A stretch of DNA of 44,964 nucleotides from positions 1-44,964 of the forward strand of contig JBEBSD010000052.1 of the NCBI GenBank assembly GCA_040394475.1. Direction: 5' to 3'. Below, one piece after another: positions 17,270-26,711 of this stretch. The DNA comes from JBEBSD01 sp040394475. GTDB lineage: Bacteria; Bacteroidota; Bacteroidia; Cytophagales; Spirosomataceae. The position numbers were made by a program, and so were the translations under genes. Positions within the stretch are counted from its first letter, which is position 1, and each line of letters opens with the position of its first letter. Below the pieces are notes generated by a model. That model had not been told where the DNA came from. It did not search any database and saw only the letters and a program-made list of their open reading frames with translations.

Positions 17270-18709
17270 TTATCTACTCGTCAAATCCGCCACATACTTA
17301 CTAAACGCCAGTAATTTAGCCTCACTGAAGGCCGGGCTCATCAATTGTATCCCAATCGGTAGTCCTGCCCCGTCGCTTCCATTGGGAATTGAAACAGCCG
17401 GCATCCCGGTAAGATTCGCCTGAACCGTAAAAATATCGGCCAGGTACATTTGCAAAGGATCTTTGGTCTTTTCCCCCAGCCTGAATGCTGTGGTCGGGGC
17501 TACGGGGGAAACAATGAAATCATAGGTTTCCAACAAGCGCTCGGTCTCCTCCACTATTAGTCTTCTAACGCGCTGCGCTTTGGTATAGTATGCGTCATAA
17601 TAATTTGCGCTCAAAACAAATGTCCCCAACAGGATCCTACGCTTCACCTCACTTCCGAAACCCTCTGAGCGGGTGGTTTTATACATCCCTTCCAAATCCG
17701 TCGGATCCTGGCTCCGGTAACCGTAGCGGACCCCGTCAAAACGGGACAAATTGGAACTGGCTTCTGCGGTGGTCAGGATATAATAGGCCGGCAGGATATA
17801 ATCGAGAAACGACAATGCTACGGGTTCTACCGTATGCCCTTCTTCCTTCAGCCGATCCAGTAAGGCCAGCGTTTGCTGCCGTACTTCCGGCTGGATGGTT
17901 CCTTCCTCCAATCCCTCTTTCAGGTAACCTATTTTTGCTTTCCCTTCCCAATGGAGCTGTTCCGAATAACGCGGGACTTCCTTGTCTGAAACCGTGCTGT
18001 CGCGGTCGTCATTTCCGGCAATTACTTCCAGAATCCGGGCAGCATCTTCCACATTTTTTGTAAGCGGTCCGATACTGTCGAACGAGGAGGCATAGGCAAT
18101 CAGGCCCCACCGGGAGACTCTTCCATAGGAGGGTTTCAAGCCCACTATTCCACAGAAGGAAGCGGGCTGCCGTATGGATCCTCCCGTATCACTTCCCAGT
18201 GATGCGTGGCAAAGGCCGGCCTGGACCGCCACAGCCGAGCCGCCCGAAGAACCACCCGGAACCCTGTCGGGTGCCGCGGCATTGGCTGCAGGTCCGAAAT
18301 AGCTGCTTTCATTCGAGGATCCCATCGCAAATTCGTCACAGTTCTGACGACCTATCACGATGGCATCCGCTGCCAGCAGGCGTTCTACAACGGTTGCATG
18401 GAACAACGCCTGGTATCCTTCCAGTATCCGGCTGCCCGCCTGCAAAGCATGACCTTCATGGCTGATTACGTCTTTCAGGCCGATCACCAGCCCGGCCAGT
18501 TTTCCAGCCGTTCCTTCCCGCACTTTCAGGTCAACCCGCCGGGCCTGTGCGAGGGCCTCTTCCGTATATACCTCCACAAACGCATTCAGGTGTGAATGCT
18601 CCGCTATCCGGGTAAGGTAGTAATTAACAAGTTCTTCACAGGTGACACCTCCTGACTGCAGCGCCTGTTGAATCGCTGCCAAGGTGCTATACGGACTGAG
18701 TACAGGCAC
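17270..18709 (-). CDS. gatA: Glutamyl-tRNA(Gln) amidotransferase subunit A
   Basis: GatA is the glutaminase subunit of the GatCAB complex, which converts Glu-tRNA(Gln) to Gln-tRNA(Gln) in bacteria without a full glutaminyl-tRNA synthetase route. The amidase signature is complete: Lys79 in VIGLKDV, Ser154 in PGGSSGGSA and Ser178 in SDTGGSIRQP, the same numbers I recall for the catalytic triad of S. aureus GatA. The 479-residue length is normal. Translation must begin at GTG 18709, because an in-frame stop lies two codons upstream and the N-terminus (MPVLSPYSTLAAIQQAL) is typical. gatB and gatC are not in the window. Confidence 0.95.
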   Translation of the reverse strand: MPVLSPYSTLAAIQQALQSGGVTCEELVNYYLTRIAEHSHLNAFVEVYTEEALAQARRVDLKVREGTAGKLAGLVIGLKDVISHEGHALQAGSRILEGYQALFHATVVERLLAADAIVIGRQNCDEFAMGSSNESSYFGPAANAAAPDRVPGGSSGGSAVAVQAGLCHASLGSDTGGSIRQPASFCGIVGLKPSYGRVSRWGLIAYASSFDSIGPLTKNVEDAARILEVIAGNDDRDSTVSDKEVPRYSEQLHWEGKAKIGYLKEGLEEGTIQPEVRQQTLALLDRLKEEGHTVEPVALSFLDYILPAYYILTTAEASSNLSRFDGVRYGYRSQDPTDLEGMYKTTRSEGFGSEVKRRILLGTFVLSANYYDAYYTKAQRVRRLIVEETERLLETYDFIVSPVAPTTAFRLGEKTKDPLQMYLADIFTVQANLTGMPAVSIPNGSDGAGLPIGIQLMSPAFSEAKLLAFSKYVADLTSR

Positions 18710-18739
18710 TTTTTAAACTATTATGTAAAAGAAAAACAA

Positions 18740-18770
18740 GAGCCGTTTTGTAAGAGTTACAAAACAGCTC
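18740..18770 (-). terminator. Rho-independent terminator after tatA
   Basis: A stem of GAGC, one mismatch, then GTTTTGTAA pairs with its complement around a 3-nt loop. On the minus strand it is followed by a T-rich run (opposite AAAAGAAAAACAA at 18727-18739). It lies between tatA and gatA, which separates the two transcripts. Confidence 0.65.
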
Positions 18771-18804
18771 CGGTAGTAATCAAACCAAAATAACAAGCGG
18801 GATA

Positions 18805-19014
18805 CTACTTCGTATTATCCTCAACATCCATACCTTTTTCGATGTTTTCCTTTACATCCTTGGTTGCATTTTTAAACTCTTTTATCCCTTGTCCAAGTCC
18901 GCGCATAAGCTCAGGAATTTTTTTAGCCCCGAACAACAGCAATAACGCCAATCCGATAAAGAGCATTTCCTGACCTCCCAACCCCATAAATGCCAAAACT
19001 GATGCTAATTCCAT
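18805..19014 (-). CDS. tatA: Twin-arginine translocase pore subunit TatA/E
   Basis: This 69-residue protein forms the size-adjustable channel of the Tat pathway, which exports folded proteins. It has the classic layout: a short N-terminal membrane helix (MLFIGLALLLLFGAKKIPEL), a hinge with FGAKKIPEL, an amphipathic helix (MRGLGQGIKEFKNATKD) and a charged tail. tatC is not in the window. Tat-like twin-arginine leaders occur nearby on the gluconate dehydrogenase subunit 3-like protein and on the TIM-barrel protein. Confidence 0.94.
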   Translation of the reverse strand: MELASVLAFMGLGGQEMLFIGLALLLLFGAKKIPELMRGLGQGIKEFKNATKDVKENIEKGMDVEDNTK

Positions 19015-19149
19015 TTCTCTGTTTATTTACTGATAATAAATGCTATTCTTTGTGCTATATTCTTTCGTCAAATGACGGCCAACGTATTTTTTATACCGTA
19101 GGCGACAAATTTAATAAATTAAAGTTTCAGAAAAGAATTTTGCAGACAA

Positions 19150-19584
19150 TTAACCGATATTAATTGTCTGGGTTTCCCTCTCCCAGGAGGCAAATTTTTC
19201 GATCTCTCCTTCCATTGTGCTGAACAACCACATGATTAACGCGACGTCGTCGGCAATACCGATCACAGGCAACAGATCCGGGATGAGGTCAAGCGGCGAA
19301 ACAAAATAGATCAGCACCCCGATAACGGTCACAATGCTTTTCATCGGAACCGCCCTGTAGGCGCCGGTTGCATAAGCTTTGACAAACCGGAAAAGCAGGA
19401 ACAACTGCTGCCTGACTTCCCCGATCCCGTCCTGCAGGCTCCGGTTTTCCATCTTCTTCATTCCTTTTTGGAACAATACCAGCAGTACGGCCTTATTCCG
19501 GGCCATCCCGGCCGCCCGTCCCATAATTTTCGAAAAAAAACCCGAGTTCAAAATCCGGGAAACAATCGATCCCTTTATTGCCAT
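19150..19584 (-). CDS. YkvA/DUF1232 family membrane protein
   Basis: This 144-residue protein has a C-terminal DUF1232 core at about residues 80-120: VTVIGVLIYFVSPLDLIPDL followed by LPVIGIADDVALIMWL. The SPLDLIPD string is the family hallmark, and the hydrophobic stretches suggest membrane association. The biochemical role of the family is not established. It lies 33 bp downstream of the Prc-type protease on the same strand, so the two may be co-transcribed. Confidence 0.82.
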   Translation of the reverse strand: MAIKGSIVSRILNSGFFSKIMGRAAGMARNKAVLLVLFQKGMKKMENRSLQDGIGEVRQQLFLLFRFVKAYATGAYRAVPMKSIVTVIGVLIYFVSPLDLIPDLLPVIGIADDVALIMWLFSTMEGEIEKFASWERETQTINIG

Positions 19585-19617
19585 ACGCTTGTTATCAATC
19601 TGGTTAGGTCCGCCTTC

Positions 19618-21726
19618 CTAGCGCTTGTTTTTCCTGGACACATCGGCAAGGCTGGGCTCATGGATGAGGGCGACCATGTCTGCCACTACCCGGCCGGTTT
19701 CGGTCAGGTATACATCTTTTTTGTTCTTTTTGGGAGTGGTATCCGAGTCATCCTCTTCTTCACCCGCTTCATCATTCAACTGCGCCAGGGCTGCCCGTTT
19801 CTTTTCGGCTTCTTCCCGCTCTTTCTTCCGCTTTCCTTCCTGCAACGACACAATCTTGTTGTCACGGGCCGACCGAAACGACTCCAGGTCGCTGACCAGT
19901 TGTTTGAGCTCTTCATCCGACTGCAACCGGTTCTCATGGTTATCGTTCAGCCAGCTCATCATTTTTTCATTTACGTTACCCGTTTCTTCGTACCGGGTAG
20001 ATCCTATCTGGTCCCAGGGCAATGCACTGGTCTGCGCCTCCTCCCGGAACTCATGCTCTTTGTAGGCGTTGGGCAGCAGCAGGTCCGGGGTGACTCCTTT
20101 CAATTGAGTGCTACTGCCATTGATCCGGTAAAATTTGGCAATCGTCAGTTTTACCTGCCCCAATTGCTCGCCTTTTGCCCACTGGTTCAAATCGGCCAGG
20201 GTCTGTACCGTGCCTTTCCCGAAGGTAGGCTCCCCTATAATTACGCCTCTCTTATAATCCTGGATTGCGCCGGCAAATATCTCAGAAGCCGAAGCGCTGA
20301 ACCGGTTAACCATCACGGCAAGCGGTCCGTCGTAAGCGATCATCGGATCGGTATCCGACTGGACTTCAGTGTCGCCGGTGGCCTCTTTCACCTGAACTAC
20401 CGGCCCTTTGCCAATGAACAGCCCGGTCATGGAAACGGCTTCGACCAGGGAGCCCCCGCCGTTATTCCGTAAATCGATGACCAGCCCGTCGACCCCTTCC
20501 CCTTTCAGTTCGGTGATCAGGTTCTGCACATCACGGGTGGTGCTGGCATATTCTTTCTCCTTTTTCTGGACGCCTTCAAAATCACGGTAAAAGGAAGGGA
20601 CCATGATCACACCCACCTTATACACTTTATTCCCGTTGCTAACCGAGAGGATTTCCTTTTTGGCACGGCCTTCTTCCAGCTTCACCTTTTCCCTGACGAG
20701 ACGATATTCCCTCGGCGGTGAATTCGGGAGTGCGTCGGCCGAAAGAATCTGTAACCGCACCGTTGTTCCTTTGGGGCCTTTGATCAGTTTTACCGCATCG
20801 TCGACAAACCAGCCTACAATATCTACCATTTTACCCGCATCGCCCTGCGCCACGCCGATAATCCGGTCTTCCTTCTGAAAATACTTACTTTTAAAAGCCG
20901 GCCCGCCCGGAATAATATCGACTATTTTTATGTAGTTGCCGTCTTCCCGGAGCAGCGCCCCGATCCCTTCCACAGACTGGCTCATATCCTGCTTAAACCG
21001 GTCGGCCAGCACGGGCGACATGTAATCGGTATGCGGGTCCAGCGATTCGGCATAGGCATTGAAATAGGTTTGAAACGCCTGTTCCGTACGGATGCGGGCG
21101 AGCCCTCTGTCCCGGTTTTTATAGCGGTCACGCAGCATGCTCACGGTCGCCGTATCTACTTTCCCGGTCAGTTTAAGATCCAGCGCTTCATTTTTAATGT
21201 ATTTCCGCCAGACATCGTTCAGTTCCTGTTCCGAAGCGGCCCAGGCGGCATTTTCACGATCGACGTCCAATGTTTCGTCGCCCGTAAAATCCAGCAATTT
21301 CGGATCCGAAAGCAAGGTCTGAATATAGGTCGACCGTTCCTTCCACCGTTTGCGGTACAGGTTATAGATCTCATACGGTACATCCAGCTCTCCCTTAAGG
21401 ATAAAATCGTCGAAGGAGTACCGGTATTTCTCGAATTGTTCAAGATCTGCCTGGTATAAATACAATTTCCCCGGGTCAATATCCTTGATGTATTTGTCTA
21501 GGATAACGGAAGACAACGAATCGTCCAGTTTAATTTTCCGGTAATGGAAATTCGACAATAACCTGACCGCCACTGCCTGCGCTTTATACTGCGCATCAGT
21601 CGGCTTGAGGTCTTCGTCCAGTCCCGCCACGCTTTGCAGCTCGGTATGCTCCTTTCCCATCCCGTTTTTAGGCGGGTACCATCCTAAAAACAGTACGGGA
21701 ATGAGTGTTATCAGGTATTTTTTCAT
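19618..21726 (-). CDS. prc: C-terminal processing (tail-specific) protease, Prc type
   Basis: This 702-residue S41 family serine protease degrades or trims periplasmic proteins from the C-terminus. After an export signal (MKKYLITLIPVLFLGW) comes an N-terminal helical domain (about 40-235), a PDZ domain (about 245-340; GIGALLREDGNYIKIVDIIP, GGPAFKS), and the protease core with the Ser/Lys dyad: Ser481 in RFSASASEIFAGA and Lys504 in EPTFGKGTVQ. The C-terminal third (about 550-690) is highly charged and corresponds to the DUF3340-type tail of E. coli Prc. In E. coli, Prc controls a peptidoglycan hydrolase; a murein transglycosylase gene lies about 2.4 kb away here, but a link is only a guess. 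Confidence 0.93.
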   Translation of the reverse strand: MKKYLITLIPVLFLGWYPPKNGMGKEHTELQSVAGLDEDLKPTDAQYKAQAVAVRLLSNFHYRKIKLDDSLSSVILDKYIKDIDPGKLYLYQADLEQFEKYRYSFDDFILKGELDVPYEIYNLYRKRWKERSTYIQTLLSDPKLLDFTGDETLDVDRENAAWAASEQELNDVWRKYIKNEALDLKLTGKVDTATVSMLRDRYKNRDRGLARIRTEQAFQTYFNAYAESLDPHTDYMSPVLADRFKQDMSQSVEGIGALLREDGNYIKIVDIIPGGPAFKSKYFQKEDRIIGVAQGDAGKMVDIVGWFVDDAVKLIKGPKGTTVRLQILSADALPNSPPREYRLVREKVKLEEGRAKKEILSVSNGNKVYKVGVIMVPSFYRDFEGVQKKEKEYASTTRDVQNLITELKGEGVDGLVIDLRNNGGGSLVEAVSMTGLFIGKGPVVQVKEATGDTEVQSDTDPMIAYDGPLAVMVNRFSASASEIFAGAIQDYKRGVIIGEPTFGKGTVQTLADLNQWAKGEQLGQVKLTIAKFYRINGSSTQLKGVTPDLLLPNAYKEHEFREEAQTSALPWDQIGSTRYEETGNVNEKMMSWLNDNHENRLQSDEELKQLVSDLESFRSARDNKIVSLQEGKRKKEREEAEKKRAALAQLNDEAGEEEDDSDTTPKKNKKDVYLTETGRVVADMVALIHEPSLADVSRKNKR

Positions 21727-21740
21727 GTGTTATAAAAGTT

Positions 21741-21791
21741 ATCAGCGATCAGCAGTCAGTGATCAGCCGCGCAGCGGACCGTTTTTTATTC
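21741..21791. repeat. Dispersed short repeat, copy A
   Basis: The 31-bp segment 21761-21791 begins GATCAGCCGC and matches 39845-39875 at 26 of 31 positions; all five differences are transitions. It is preceded by reiterated ATCAG/GATCAG words and can form a CCGC/GCGG hairpin. It occupies the leader just upstream of the Prc start codon. Confidence 0.5.
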
Positions 21792-21874
21792 TCCGACCGG
21801 CGGTGTACTGCCAGGCCGGCTTTTGTGGAATCCGATCTCCGGCAGCTGACTTCTGCGTGCTCATGGCTATTTCA

Positions 21875-22606
21875 TTATTCCTTGTCTTTAACGATTTCCA
21901 ACAATTCCACTTCAAACAGCAACGTCGATTTGGCGCCTATTTTGGGGCCTGCCGCACGGTCTCCGTACGCCAACTGGTAGGGAATCGCCAATTTCCATTT
22001 CGAGCCTACCGGCATCAACTGTAATGCCTCGACCCATCCCGGAATTACCCTTCCAACCGGAAACACGATCGGATCACCCCTTTCTACTGAACTATCAAAC
22101 ACCGTGCCATCTATTAACGTTCCATGGTAATGGACCCTTACCTCGTCGCTTTCCGAGGGTTTCTCACCCTCTCCCATTTTGAGTACTTCGTACTGCAAAC
22201 CACTCTCGGTTGTCACGACCCCTTCCCGCTGTTTATTGGCCGCCAGAAACGTTTCACCGGCCAGGCGATTGGGCTCCGCTTTCGCGTCTTCGGCTATCCG
22301 CAGCGAATCCTGTTTCTTCTCAAAGAATACTGACAGGATTTCGTTGGCCTGCTCCATTTCCAAAAGCGGCTTTCCGTCTTCTGACAACGCGGCCTGGATC
22401 GCGTCTTTCAGTACCGAAACGTCTATTTGTGACAATCCCTGCATTTTCAGGCTGCCTGCAATGCTCAATCCGATTCCGTAGGCTACTGAATCCAGTTCTG
22501 TCCGGAGGATCCTTTCATCAGGCGCCGGCGCCTGGGCCATTGTATTCACAGTGAGGAGTGCAACTCCTAGAACAGTTGCCACAGTACTTTTAAAACAAAT
22601 CGACAT
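21875..22606 (-). CDS. Exported FKBP-type peptidyl-prolyl cis-trans isomerase
   Basis: This 243-residue protein catalyses cis-trans isomerisation at proline bonds and helps fold envelope proteins. From the ATG at 22606 it has a signal peptide (CFKSTVATVLGVALLTVNTMAQA), an N-terminal FKBP_N dimerisation region (about 35-130; YGIGLSIAGSLKMQGLSQID), and a C-terminal FKBP domain (about 145-240) with DEVRVHYHGTLIDGTVFDSS, the VIPGWVEALQLMPVGSKW loop and LLFEVELLEI. The arrangement is that of FkpA/Mip. A longer frame from 22666 adds 20 residues before the signal peptide and is less likely. It is 148 bp upstream of the Prc-type protease on the same strand. Confidence 0.9.
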   Translation of the reverse strand: MSICFKSTVATVLGVALLTVNTMAQAPAPDERILRTELDSVAYGIGLSIAGSLKMQGLSQIDVSVLKDAIQAALSEDGKPLLEMEQANEILSVFFEKKQDSLRIAEDAKAEPNRLAGETFLAANKQREGVVTTESGLQYEVLKMGEGEKPSESDEVRVHYHGTLIDGTVFDSSVERGDPIVFPVGRVIPGWVEALQLMPVGSKWKLAIPYQLAYGDRAAGPKIGAKSTLLFEVELLEIVKDKE

Positions 22607-22820
22607 TCGGGAATCTGGATTTAAAATTTTAATGAAACTAATTGTTCCATCAAAAAACGGAATCAATTAGTGAAAATACACATTTCCTACCAAAAAAATT
22701 TATAAAATCAAAAATGACCTTAGGGAAACCGCTGTGTCCCGGCCACCGAAACTTGGAAAAATCTAATTTTTAACGCCATTAATTTTTGGGTTTTGCTTCT
22801 GAGATATTCAAATAATGTGA

Positions 22821-22828
22821 TACCTTTG
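22821..22828 (+). promoter_or_regulatory. atpA -7 promoter element
   Basis: TACCTTTG matches TAnnTTTG exactly, 52 nt upstream of the atpA ATG. The nearest TTG upstream is 25 nt away, longer than usual. It shows that atpA-atpG can be transcribed on its own. Confidence 0.6.
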
Positions 22829-22879
22829 CGCTCGAAATCAGAAAATTTTCCATTATTCTAAAAATAAGTCAAATAAATC

Positions 22880-24460
22880 ATGGTATCTGTAAGACCTGAC
22901 GAAGTTTCTGCTATCCTGCGCGAGCAGCTATCCGGCTCAAAATCAGAGGCGGAACTTGAAGAAGTAGGTACGGTACTCCAGATAGGAGACGGTGTTGCCC
23001 GCATTTATGGCCTTTCCAAAGTACAGGCAGGGGAATTGCTTGCTTTTGACAATGGCCTGAAAGCACTGGCGCTGAACCTGGAAGAAGACAACGTCGGGGC
23101 CGTATTGCTTGGTGACTCCAGTGAAATCAAGGAGGGGGATACCGTGAAGCGGACCAGTGAAATCGCCTCTGTCAAAGTAGGGGACGGGATCATCGGCCGG
23201 GTGGTCAACACCCTTGCAGAACCAGTTGACGGGTACGGCCCGATCCAGGGTGAACTGTACGAAATGCCGATGGAACGCAAAGCGCCGGGTGTAATTTTCC
23301 GTCAGCCGGTGACCGAACCGCTTCAGACCGGGATCAAGGCGATTGATGCGATGATTCCGATCGGACGTGGGCAGCGGGAACTGATCATCGGAGACCGCCA
23401 GACGGGCAAAACGGCTGTTGCCATTGACACAATTATTAATCAGCGGGAATTTTTCGACCGGGGAGAGCCCGTATATTGTATTTACGTTGCCTGCGGACAA
23501 AAAGCCTCTACTGTCAAACAGGTAGAAGCCACTCTGCGCCGCTACGGGGCCATGGATTATACGGTGATTGTGGCAGCAGGCGCTTCGGAGCCGTCTCCCA
23601 TGCAGTTCTATGCTCCCTTTACAGGCGCTGCCATCGGGGAATATTTCCGGGATACCGGTCGCCCGGCGCTGGTAATTTATGACGATTTGTCTAAACAGGC
23701 GGTGGCCTACCGCGAAGTATCGCTGCTGCTGCGTCGTCCTCCGGGGCGGGAGGCTTATCCGGGAGATGTATTCTACCTCCACAGCCGCCTGCTGGAACGT
23801 GCTGCTAAAATTATCGGTGACGATTCCATTGCACAGGACATGAATGACTTGCCACCCTCACTGGCCGGCAAAATAAAAGGCGGCGGTTCCCTGACGGCGC
23901 TTCCCATTATCGAAACACAGGCGGGAGACGTTTCCGCGTATATCCCGACCAATGTAATTTCCATTACAGATGGTCAGATCTTCCTGGAATCCAATCTGTT
24001 CAACGCAGGGATCCGCCCGGCTATCAACGTTGGTATTTCCGTTTCACGGGTGGGAGGTAATGCCCAGATCAAATCCATGAAGAAGGTTGCCGGAACGCTG
24101 AAAGGTGACCAGGCGGTCTTTCGGGAACTCGAAGCATTTGCTAAATTCGGCTCTGATCTGGATCCTGCAACCAAACTGGCAATTGACCGGGGGCGGCGTA
24201 ACCTGGAAGTACTGAAACAAGGCCAGTACGCACCTGTGCCCGTTGAAAACCAGATTGCCATCATTTACGCTTCGTCCAGAGGGCTATTGGATGCCGTACC
24301 GGTTAACCGGGTACGGGAATTTGAAAAGGAGTATGTTACACTCCTCGCAGGACAATATCCGGATACCCTGACCGCCCTGCGTTTGGGTAAAATTGACGAC
24401 ACCCTGACCGGCATCCTCGAAAAAACAGCAAAGGAATTATCGGCTAAATACAAATCATAA
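22880..24460 (+). CDS. atpA: F1Fo ATP synthase subunit alpha
   Basis: The alpha subunit forms the regulatory half of the F1 hexamer. The 526-residue protein has the N-terminal beta-barrel (about 25-95; VGTVLQIGDGVARIYGLSKV), the nucleotide-binding domain with P-loop GDRQTGKT (171-178), and the signature PAINVGISVSRVGG. The family-typical VACGQKAS and YDDLSKQAVAYREVSLLLRR are also present. The leader before the ATG is A-rich, which is typical of Bacteroidota starts. atpG follows 57 bp later. The atpH (delta) gene that often precedes atpA is missing here; the upstream neighbour is the divergent FKBP gene. Confidence 0.97.
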   Translation: MVSVRPDEVSAILREQLSGSKSEAELEEVGTVLQIGDGVARIYGLSKVQAGELLAFDNGLKALALNLEEDNVGAVLLGDSSEIKEGDTVKRTSEIASVKVGDGIIGRVVNTLAEPVDGYGPIQGELYEMPMERKAPGVIFRQPVTEPLQTGIKAIDAMIPIGRGQRELIIGDRQTGKTAVAIDTIINQREFFDRGEPVYCIYVACGQKASTVKQVEATLRRYGAMDYTVIVAAGASEPSPMQFYAPFTGAAIGEYFRDTGRPALVIYDDLSKQAVAYREVSLLLRRPPGREAYPGDVFYLHSRLLERAAKIIGDDSIAQDMNDLPPSLAGKIKGGGSLTALPIIETQAGDVSAYIPTNVISITDGQIFLESNLFNAGIRPAINVGISVSRVGGNAQIKSMKKVAGTLKGDQAVFRELEAFAKFGSDLDPATKLAIDRGRRNLEVLKQGQYAPVPVENQIAIIYASSRGLLDAVPVNRVREFEKEYVTLLAGQYPDTLTALRLGKIDDTLTGILEKTAKELSAKYKS

Positions 24461-24517
24461 CGGGCCTTTCCAGCCGGCGCATGGGCCGGAAGGGGAACCT
24501 CATAACGCTTTTAGTAA

Positions 24518-25402
24518 ATGGCTTCATTAAAAGAAGTACGTGACCGGATTGTTTCGGTGAATTCAACCCAACAGATCACCAGAGCGATGAAAATGGTGGC
24601 TGCTGCAAAGTTGCGCAGAGCTCAGGATAATATTATCCAGATGCGGCCCTATGCTAAAAAACTGGGTGAAATGCTGGTTACTGTATCCGGCGGTGCGGAA
24701 AATGTTAACGAAAGTCCTTTCGCCCAGGTCCGCCCGACTGAAAAAGTACTGATCGTCGTCATCACTTCCGATCGCGGACTATGCGGTGCATTCAACTCGA
24801 ATGTGATCAAGGCCGCTGTTTCACGCATTGATGAAAAGTATACCAAGCAGGCCCTGAACAAGCAGGTCGACATCCTTGCTATTGGAAAAAAAGGCGGTGA
24901 AGGGATGGGAAGGCGTGGTTTCAGGACGATCAATCAATATGCTGATATTTTTTCACGCCTGAGTTTTGTCAACGTGAAGGAAGCGGCCGAATTCATCATG
25001 CAATCCTTTGCTGAGGGACGGTATGATGTAGTAGAGCTGGTCTTTAACGAATTCAGGAATATCGCCACGCAGATCGTCAGGACCGAACAATTTTTACCGA
25101 TTAATCCGGACACCGACCAAGAGGGAGGATCCGCTCCGGCAACGAATTACCTGTTCGAACCCTCGGAAGATCAACTGTTGAACGAACTCATTCCGAAATC
25201 ATTGAAAATACAGTTATACAGGGCCGTGCTGGAGTCGAATGCTTCAGAACATGGCGCCCGGATGACTGCGATGGACAAAGCCACGGAAAATGCACAGGAT
25301 ATGCTTAAAGAATTACGCCTGGTCTATAACAGAACCCGTCAGGCAGCCATCACGACCGAGATTCTTGAAATCGTCGGTGGCGCCGAGGCCCTGGCAAAAT
25401 AA
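24518..25402 (+). CDS. atpG: F1Fo ATP synthase subunit gamma
   Basis: The gamma subunit is the rotating central stalk of F1. The 294-residue protein has the N-terminal coiled-coil helix (MASLKEVRDRIVSVNSTQQI followed by TRAMKMVAAAKLRRAQ), the Rossmann-like middle (VVITSDRGLCGAFNSNVIKA) and the C-terminal helix (SEHGARMTAMDKATENA, LVYNRTRQAAITTEILEIVG) that inserts into the hexamer. It is 57 bp downstream of atpA and is followed by a strong terminator, so the operon ends here; the beta and epsilon genes are elsewhere. Confidence 0.97.
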   Translation: MASLKEVRDRIVSVNSTQQITRAMKMVAAAKLRRAQDNIIQMRPYAKKLGEMLVTVSGGAENVNESPFAQVRPTEKVLIVVITSDRGLCGAFNSNVIKAAVSRIDEKYTKQALNKQVDILAIGKKGGEGMGRRGFRTINQYADIFSRLSFVNVKEAAEFIMQSFAEGRYDVVELVFNEFRNIATQIVRTEQFLPINPDTDQEGGSAPATNYLFEPSEDQLLNELIPKSLKIQLYRAVLESNASEHGARMTAMDKATENAQDMLKELRLVYNRTRQAAITTEILEIVGGAEALAK

Positions 25403-25431
25403 AAGCAATAATTTACGAACACATTTTCCGG

Positions 25432-25463
25432 GAGCGGACGGCTGTAGGGCTGTCCGCTCTTTT
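25432..25463 (+). terminator. Rho-independent terminator of atpAG
   Basis: GAGCGGAC (25432-25439) pairs with GTCCGCTC (25452-25459), followed directly by TTTT. It lies 29 bp after the atpG stop codon. Confidence 0.8.
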
Positions 25464-25647
25464 GGTACCTGCTCCGGTCGGTCTGTACCGTCGTTGTCGC
25501 CCTGCGACTCTAACGCTTCGTCTGCTATTTTTAATAAGTCTAATACTTAATTTAAGTAATTGACTCTCAAGTGATTCATCGCTTCCTGCAAATCACTAAA
25601 TTTCCCCTCTATTCCCTTATCACTATCTAACTCAATGCTCAATACTT

Positions 25648-26622
25648 ATGAAAAAAATTCTCACCGTACTCGGATGGGTGATAGGCGTGGTCCTGGTAAT
25701 GCTTCTTTCGGGACTTGCGTATGTCTCCCTGGCGCTTCCTGATCTGGACGACGCCCCTGCGTTGCAGGTAGAAGCCACTCCGGAACGCATTGCAAACGGA
25801 GCGTACCTGGCCAATCACGTGCTCGTTTGTGTCGATTGTCACAGCAAACGTGACTTCAGCCTGTTTGCAGGGCCTGTTGTACCCGGAACACTCGGGCAGG
25901 GAGGCGAAGTTTTTAATGAAGATCTTGGCTTTCCGGGGACTTTTTATTCTAAAAACATTACTCCCTACGGTATTAAAGACTGGACCGACGGAGAGCTGTT
26001 CCGGGTGATCACTACCGGGGTCACGAAAGACGGGACAGCCATTTTCCCCGTCATGCCCTACACGCATTATGGTCATATGGATCCCGAAGACATTAAGGAT
26101 GTCATTGCCTATCTTCGGACATTATCCCCTATTCCGAACGATGTCCCCAAATCCGAGGCCAGTTTCCCGTTCAATTTCATCTTGAATACGATCCCGGTGG
26201 AGGCCACGCCGGTTACACGTCCGCCGCTGGACGATACCCTCGCTTACGGCCGATACCTTGCTTTCAGCGCCGGCTGTTTTGAGTGCCATACCAAACCCGA
26301 CGCCCAGGGAAAGAAACTTCCCGGAATGGACTTTGCAGGAGGATGGGAAATGAGTGTCGGAAACGGGCATGTAGTCACTACCGCCAATATTACACCTGAT
26401 CCCGAAACCGGTATCGGCAACTGGACCGAGGAGGTGTTTGTTTCCCGTTTCAAGGCGTATGCAGACAGCTCGTATTCCCCCGAACCCGTTGTACCGGGCG
26501 CTTTCCAGACCATTATGCCGTGGGTCATGTATGCCGGCATGAAAGAAGAGGACCTGAAAGCAATTTTCGCCTATTTACAATCCGTTGAACCCATCACCCA
26601 TAAAATAGAAAAATTCAGATAG
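25648..26622 (+). CDS. Membrane-anchored diheme c-type cytochrome
   Basis: This 324-residue protein has one N-terminal membrane helix (about 5-28, VLGWVIGVVLVMLLSGLAYV) and two cytochrome c domains outside the membrane. Heme sites are CVDCH (61-65) and CFECH (210-214). Met-containing loops FPVMPYTHYG and IMPWVMYAGM probably supply the axial ligands. The paired-domain layout resembles cytochrome subunits that accept electrons from membrane-bound sugar or alcohol dehydrogenases. A GMC dehydrogenase and its small subunit lie 1.2 kb downstream on the other strand, so it could be their electron acceptor; this is inferred from proximity only. It is flanked by its own terminator. Confidence 0.88.
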   Translation: MKKILTVLGWVIGVVLVMLLSGLAYVSLALPDLDDAPALQVEATPERIANGAYLANHVLVCVDCHSKRDFSLFAGPVVPGTLGQGGEVFNEDLGFPGTFYSKNITPYGIKDWTDGELFRVITTGVTKDGTAIFPVMPYTHYGHMDPEDIKDVIAYLRTLSPIPNDVPKSEASFPFNFILNTIPVEATPVTRPPLDDTLAYGRYLAFSAGCFECHTKPDAQGKKLPGMDFAGGWEMSVGNGHVVTTANITPDPETGIGNWTEEVFVSRFKAYADSSYSPEPVVPGAFQTIMPWVMYAGMKEEDLKAIFAYLQSVEPITHKIEKFR

Positions 26623-26652
26623 TCCCTATCCCGGACTGCTCTGGAAGCACTA

Positions 26653-26700
26653 AAACACCTGCCCGGATGAACAATTCACCCGGGCAGGTGTTTCTTGTTT
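26653..26700 (+). terminator. Terminator after the cytochrome c gene
   Basis: A perfect 14-bp stem (AAACACCTGCCCGG at 26653-26666 with CCGGGCAGGTGTTT at 26680-26693) is followed by a T-rich tract. Confidence 0.8.
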
Positions 26701-26711
26701 TAATTTTATCC

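Noticed and set aside
19468..20472. 334-codon plus-strand frame across the YkvA-like and protease genes
   Set aside because: It runs antisense through two real genes and shows no protein family features.
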